From CAYIYO01 sp964367715 (lineage in GTDB: Bacteria; Chlamydiota; Chlamydiia; Chlamydiales; Criblamydiaceae), in the NCBI GenBank assembly GCA_964367715.1, contig CAYIYO010000062.1, positions 1 to 10,287 on the forward strand: DNA of 10,287 nucleotides, in the 5' to 3' direction. The translations under genes and the position numbers were made by a program. Numbering within the stretch: the first letter of the stretch is position 1; the number at the start of each line of letters is the position of its first letter. The notes beneath the pieces are model-generated. The model was given only the letters and a program-made list of their open reading frames with translations. It did no database searches and was not told where the DNA came from. Shown piece after piece: positions 9,701 through 10,287 of the stretch.

Positions 9701-10287
9701 TACGTAAGAGTCACTTACAGAAGCAGTCCCCTTTTTTGTCATTTCTATCAAACATTCGATGAAACAAGGATTGATTCTACCTCTTTCTTTAAACAATAGA
9801 ATTTCTTCTGGAATATTCTGATAGTGGACCGAAGGAGCTAATCGTTTTTCATATCCGTCGATTAAAGTGTCTGTAATGGGGAGCTCTGTCGAGGGATAAA
9901 TAGAAAGGCTGAATTGATTATTCTGTTGGCGTGTAATGACGTAAATAAGAGCATCTTCTTTTGAAGTCCCTACCCCCCCCCATGCCGACATAAAGGTAAA
10001 AGATTCACCAGCACTTAACCCTTCTATTTTTTTTCCCTGCGTTTGGGCCTCAGTCTTGAGACTTTCAACAAAATCCGTGTCTACGATTCGTTCTAAAGAG
10101 CTGCAGTACTCTAGAAGACCATCTAACCCTCTTAAAATTCCATCGAAAGATACTTTTTCATTTCCGTTGACATTATTTTTAAAACCTTCCACCAGCCATT
10201 TCCAGATTTCAAAGGTTTTGAGATGTGAAAGAGATTCATTCCTTTTATCGTCGTTTAATGCATCTCCTATCAAAGAAGGTCCGACTC
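1..10287 (-). CDS. Giant DUF3638/DUF3645-type helicase-like P-loop protein, internal fragment (partial at both ends)
   Basis: One minus-strand frame, with codons beginning at 10285, is open across the window for about 3,428 codons; start and stop lie outside. The first in-frame ATG is near 9990, but coding-like sequence continues upstream of it, so it is not taken as the start. The core carries Walker A MGGGKT (residue 1932 is the lysine), DEVD (2100-2103), SGTPWN (2446-2451), HTTGTDIR (2623-2630) and QGVMRLRQF (about 2652-2660). As I recall the family, eukaryotic DUF3638/DUF3645 proteins have counterparts such as MGEGK, DESD, a DEAHTRGTD-like motif and QACMRMRQ. Expected activity is NTP hydrolysis coupled to remodelling of an unknown substrate; no experimental function is known to me. 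No signal peptide or long hydrophobic segment is visible, but the true N-terminus is missing. The intron-free frame suggests a bacterium, probably Chlamydia-like. Family assignment is firm; function is not. Confidence 0.93.
56..85 (-). repeat. Exact hexamer microsatellite (GATCAG)5 encoding (Asp-Gln)5
   Basis: Five perfect copies of GATCAG (CTGATC on the plus strand) lie in frame and encode DQDQDQDQDQ, preceded by Asn-Pro and followed by VKYI. The tract sits exactly where a C-terminal repeat unit has its conserved x-P-D-Q motif, so it looks like a local expansion of one D-Q codon pair. Unit gain or loss would keep the frame. Confidence 0.93.
751..1717 (-). other. Unrecognised mixed alpha/beta domain after the linker
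   Basis: About residues 2857-3179. Strand-like phrases alternate with helices: ILALRDSNGNIRWLLLSEFQ, VWLIQPDGSLLVAGVHS, EINAFNGNISFFNKQLNRMY and STLIQVSRKDDGEIEGQFIY. A charged helical part with DELKRRLKRLYPEHSAIEAA then leads into the terminal repeats. I do not recognise the fold or any catalytic motif. Two 'D-x-N/D-G' turns followed by strands give a weakly repeated look. It probably belongs to the bacterial form of this protein rather than the conserved eukaryote-like core, which is inference. Confidence 0.45.
1718..1795 (-). repeat. Acidic Glu/Gln linker built from 12-base repeats
   Basis: Three near-identical 12-base units (1784..1795, 1772..1783, 1760..1771) encode IEQE, IEQE and VEQE. 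Two decayed units, VNVE and VEVA, follow, and then the acidic stretch QDIDDEL. The residues are about 2831-2856. The composition suggests an exposed charged helix or flexible linker separating the motor half from the C-terminal half. The unit structure points to origin by tandem duplication. Confidence 0.75.
1796..2239 (-). other. Helical segment after the motor
   Basis: About residues 2683-2830. Amphipathic helices, such as NAMVRHFVQQIRHLPRQEAI and DQQSIEQFNAKADEMKAW, run from the end of the motor domain to the acidic linker. They are followed by a short Cys/Thr/Ser-rich turn (CMSNCFPTTQTHASS). No recognised domain is present. Confidence 0.45.
2240..3000 (-). other. Second RecA-like domain: SGTPWN, DERHTTGTDIR and QGVMRLRQF motifs
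   Basis: About residues 2430-2682. It starts with the motif III-like SGTPWN (S at 2948..2950). The strand GIIETGGLFKIFKNNEAVAQ follows, equivalent to the 'LIDxGA...N..VA' phrase I recall in eukaryotic members. The signature VVYYDERHTTGTDIRQLP (about 2387..2437) is motif V-like, and QGVMRLRQF (about 2308..2332) is motif VI-like with two arginines, R2656 and R2658, that could serve as arginine fingers. The GTDI phrase is also shared with SecA-type motors. Eukaryotic relatives read close to DEAHTRGTD and MRMRQL here, so the match to DUF3638/DUF3645 proteins spans the whole motor. Confidence 0.8.
3265..3410 (-). other. DUF3645-like motif
   Basis: About residues 2293-2341. The segment GRHYGPSPDADKTGKIVPYL is followed by AVNTPATTEFGYHWEAACYQ and then YQWGV. 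The pattern V-P-Y-x-A-x-x-x-P-x-x-x-x-E-F-G-x-x-x-E-A is what I recall for DUF3645, a short domain found with DUF3638 in giant eukaryotic proteins (typically VPYRAKxxPxxxxEFGHPDxA). Key residues are Pro-Tyr at 2311-2312 and Glu-Phe-Gly at 2322-2324. Its function is unknown. Its presence in the expected position supports the family call. Confidence 0.7.
3411..3939 (-). other. Helical segment between the DEVD box and the DUF3645-like motif
   Basis: About residues 2117-2292. This is mainly amphipathic helices, with phrases such as HLLKQETYQQFVAPLIAAHV and ANLIALAKHFILDLLPSTLS. It separates the two RecA-like halves, where SF2-type motors often carry an accessory insertion. It contains no motif I recognise. 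It is part of the family core by position, since the DUF3645-like motif follows directly. Confidence 0.5.
3940..4620 (-). other. DUF3638-type first RecA-like domain: Walker A and DEVD box
   Basis: About residues 1890-2116. A strand (DIVIQLI) runs into the Walker A loop MGGGKTS at 4484..4504, with the nucleotide-binding Lys at 4490..4492. A motif Ia-like strand (ACFIVPPALFQTV) follows, then a motif Ib-like strand (LIVTPTTLQGL). The Walker B/DExx strand is ALIDEVDLILD, with D-E-V-D at 3977..3988. Between motifs Ib and II sits a helical insertion of about 65 residues (around 4200..4010), which includes GRELERAQEER and is probably a coiled-coil hairpin. All residues expected for ATP and magnesium binding are present, so the ATPase looks intact. 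Spelling and order match the DUF3638 family and resemble superfamily 2 motors in general. Confidence 0.85.
4621..5950 (-). other. Helical and coiled-coil region before the ATPase core
   Basis: About residues 1446-1889. It begins with a short heptad-like segment, LFKKVEELEERLAFLKQMGG. A Trp- and aromatic-rich patch follows near 5580..5500 (WKLWFPNSVYLDF), then a polar, Pro-containing stretch. From about 5190 onward there are long charged helices, including HEQIEGQRLAKNRERIQKMD and YEKQLKRISSYTQKIQQIQD, that look able to form coiled coils. No catalytic motif is visible. The segment ends just before the phrase GIIPFKKQTDLLKKML that leads into the Walker A strand. Confidence 0.45.
5951..6434 (-). 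other. TPR-like helical section
   Basis: About residues 1285-1445. It opens with SKLFLAYIYLSQMKSEEATA, which has the small/large hydrophobic spacing of a TPR helix pair (Leu-Ala-Tyr in helix A, Ala-x-x-Ile-Leu in helix B), followed by more helices of similar length. Only one unit is convincing, so this may be a degenerate solenoid rather than a true TPR array. Such solenoids usually bind proteins. It directly follows the beta-rich section and leads into a longer helical linker. Confidence 0.4.
6435..7400 (-). other. Beta-rich section of the giant protein
   Basis: Residues about 963-1284 switch from helix-rich to alternating hydrophobic sequence with many aromatic residues and Gly/Asn/Asp turns. 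Examples are GLWKIDVVRGKVYGNAGELR, then YYPYRIQRKIDG, then GLITDIKSGNIIYAVLANGE, and further on SSFDGKPLMFTLVEGKLVFL and YLYLQSTKSRNKGMIVVPF. The pattern suggests several short beta strands joined by turns, such as a beta sandwich or part of a propeller, but I cannot name a fold. It lies between two helical sections and before the ATPase core, so it may be a substrate- or partner-binding module. That role is inference. Confidence 0.5.
7401..10287 (-). other. N-terminal (visible) region: mostly helical, unrecognised
   Basis: This covers about residues 1-962 of the visible protein. I recognise no named domain. The first 180 or so residues include a mixed alpha/beta patch with GESFTF, then AWGGVG, then ALIYVITRQQNNQFSLSIYP, which reads like a run of beta strands. 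The rest is dominated by amphipathic helices rich in Lys, Glu and Leu. A likely coiled coil lies at about residues 289-332 (around 9420..9290; includes VQEARATAQDILNRVNAFEE). A short alternating strand-like patch, NINLNFNLRV, follows near 9195..9225. The length and helical character are compatible with a scaffold in front of the ATPase core. The true start is further right, outside the window. Confidence 0.55.
9973..9981 (-). repeat. Homopolymer run of nine G on the coding strand
   Basis: The plus strand shows nine consecutive C, so the coding strand reads T(G)9TA. It encodes Trp-Gly-Gly-Val around residues 102-105. The frame is open on both sides at this length, so the gene is in the 'on' state as sequenced. 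Poly-G runs of this size in chlamydial pmp genes are known to vary in length by slipped-strand mispairing; applying that here is inference. Confidence 0.9.

Noticed and set aside
9973..9981. Homopolymer run considered as a sequencing error causing a false fusion of two frames
   Set aside because: The same frame is open and protein-like on both sides with the run at nine, so no error has to be assumed, although its length deserves checking in reads.

Overview
The whole 10,287-base window is the inside of one giant protein-coding gene on the minus strand. Read from the right-hand edge (first full codon at 10285..10283), one frame stays open for about 3,428 codons to the left-hand edge. I found no stop, and neither the true start nor the true stop is in the window. 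There is therefore no intergenic DNA here, and I see no RNA gene, promoter, terminator, mobile element or CRISPR array. Short ORFs in other frames are shadows of this gene. Below, residue n means codon n counted from the right edge; its first base is at 10288-3n.

The recognisable part is a P-loop, helicase-like core of the family known as DUF3638 plus DUF3645, best known from giant eukaryotic (fungal, protist, plant) proteins. In order along the protein it has a Walker A motif MGGGKT (K at residue 1932), a DEVD box (2100-2103), a DUF3645-like motif (about 2305-2335), an SGTPWN motif (2446-2451), a YYDERHTTGTDIR motif (about 2618-2630) and an arginine-finger-like QGVMRLRQF motif (about 2652-2660). 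Upstream lie about 1,900 residues of mostly helical sequence with a beta-rich section (about 963-1284) and a TPR-like stretch. Downstream come a helical segment, an acidic Glu/Gln linker (2831-2856), an unrecognised mixed alpha/beta domain, and a C-terminal array of short degenerate repeats of the type L-T-x-x-Q-[IV]-x-x-[IL] that runs off the left edge.

Two simple-sequence tracts stand out. One is a run of nine G on the coding strand (9973..9981), where slippage would break the giant frame. The other is an exact (GATCAG)5 repeat (56..85) encoding (Asp-Gln)5, where slippage would only change length by two residues per unit and leave the frame intact.

Organism: the DNA looks AT-rich (roughly 40% GC by eye, not counted), and the very long intron-free frame points to a bacterium. 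From memory, bacterial DUF3638 proteins occur mainly in Chlamydia-like amoeba or animal symbionts (Parachlamydiales, Simkania, Waddlia relatives), so that is the most likely source. This is inference; the window holds no taxonomic marker gene. The protein's cellular role is unknown. The motifs argue for ATP-driven remodelling of a nucleic acid or protein substrate, possibly as a host-interaction factor.
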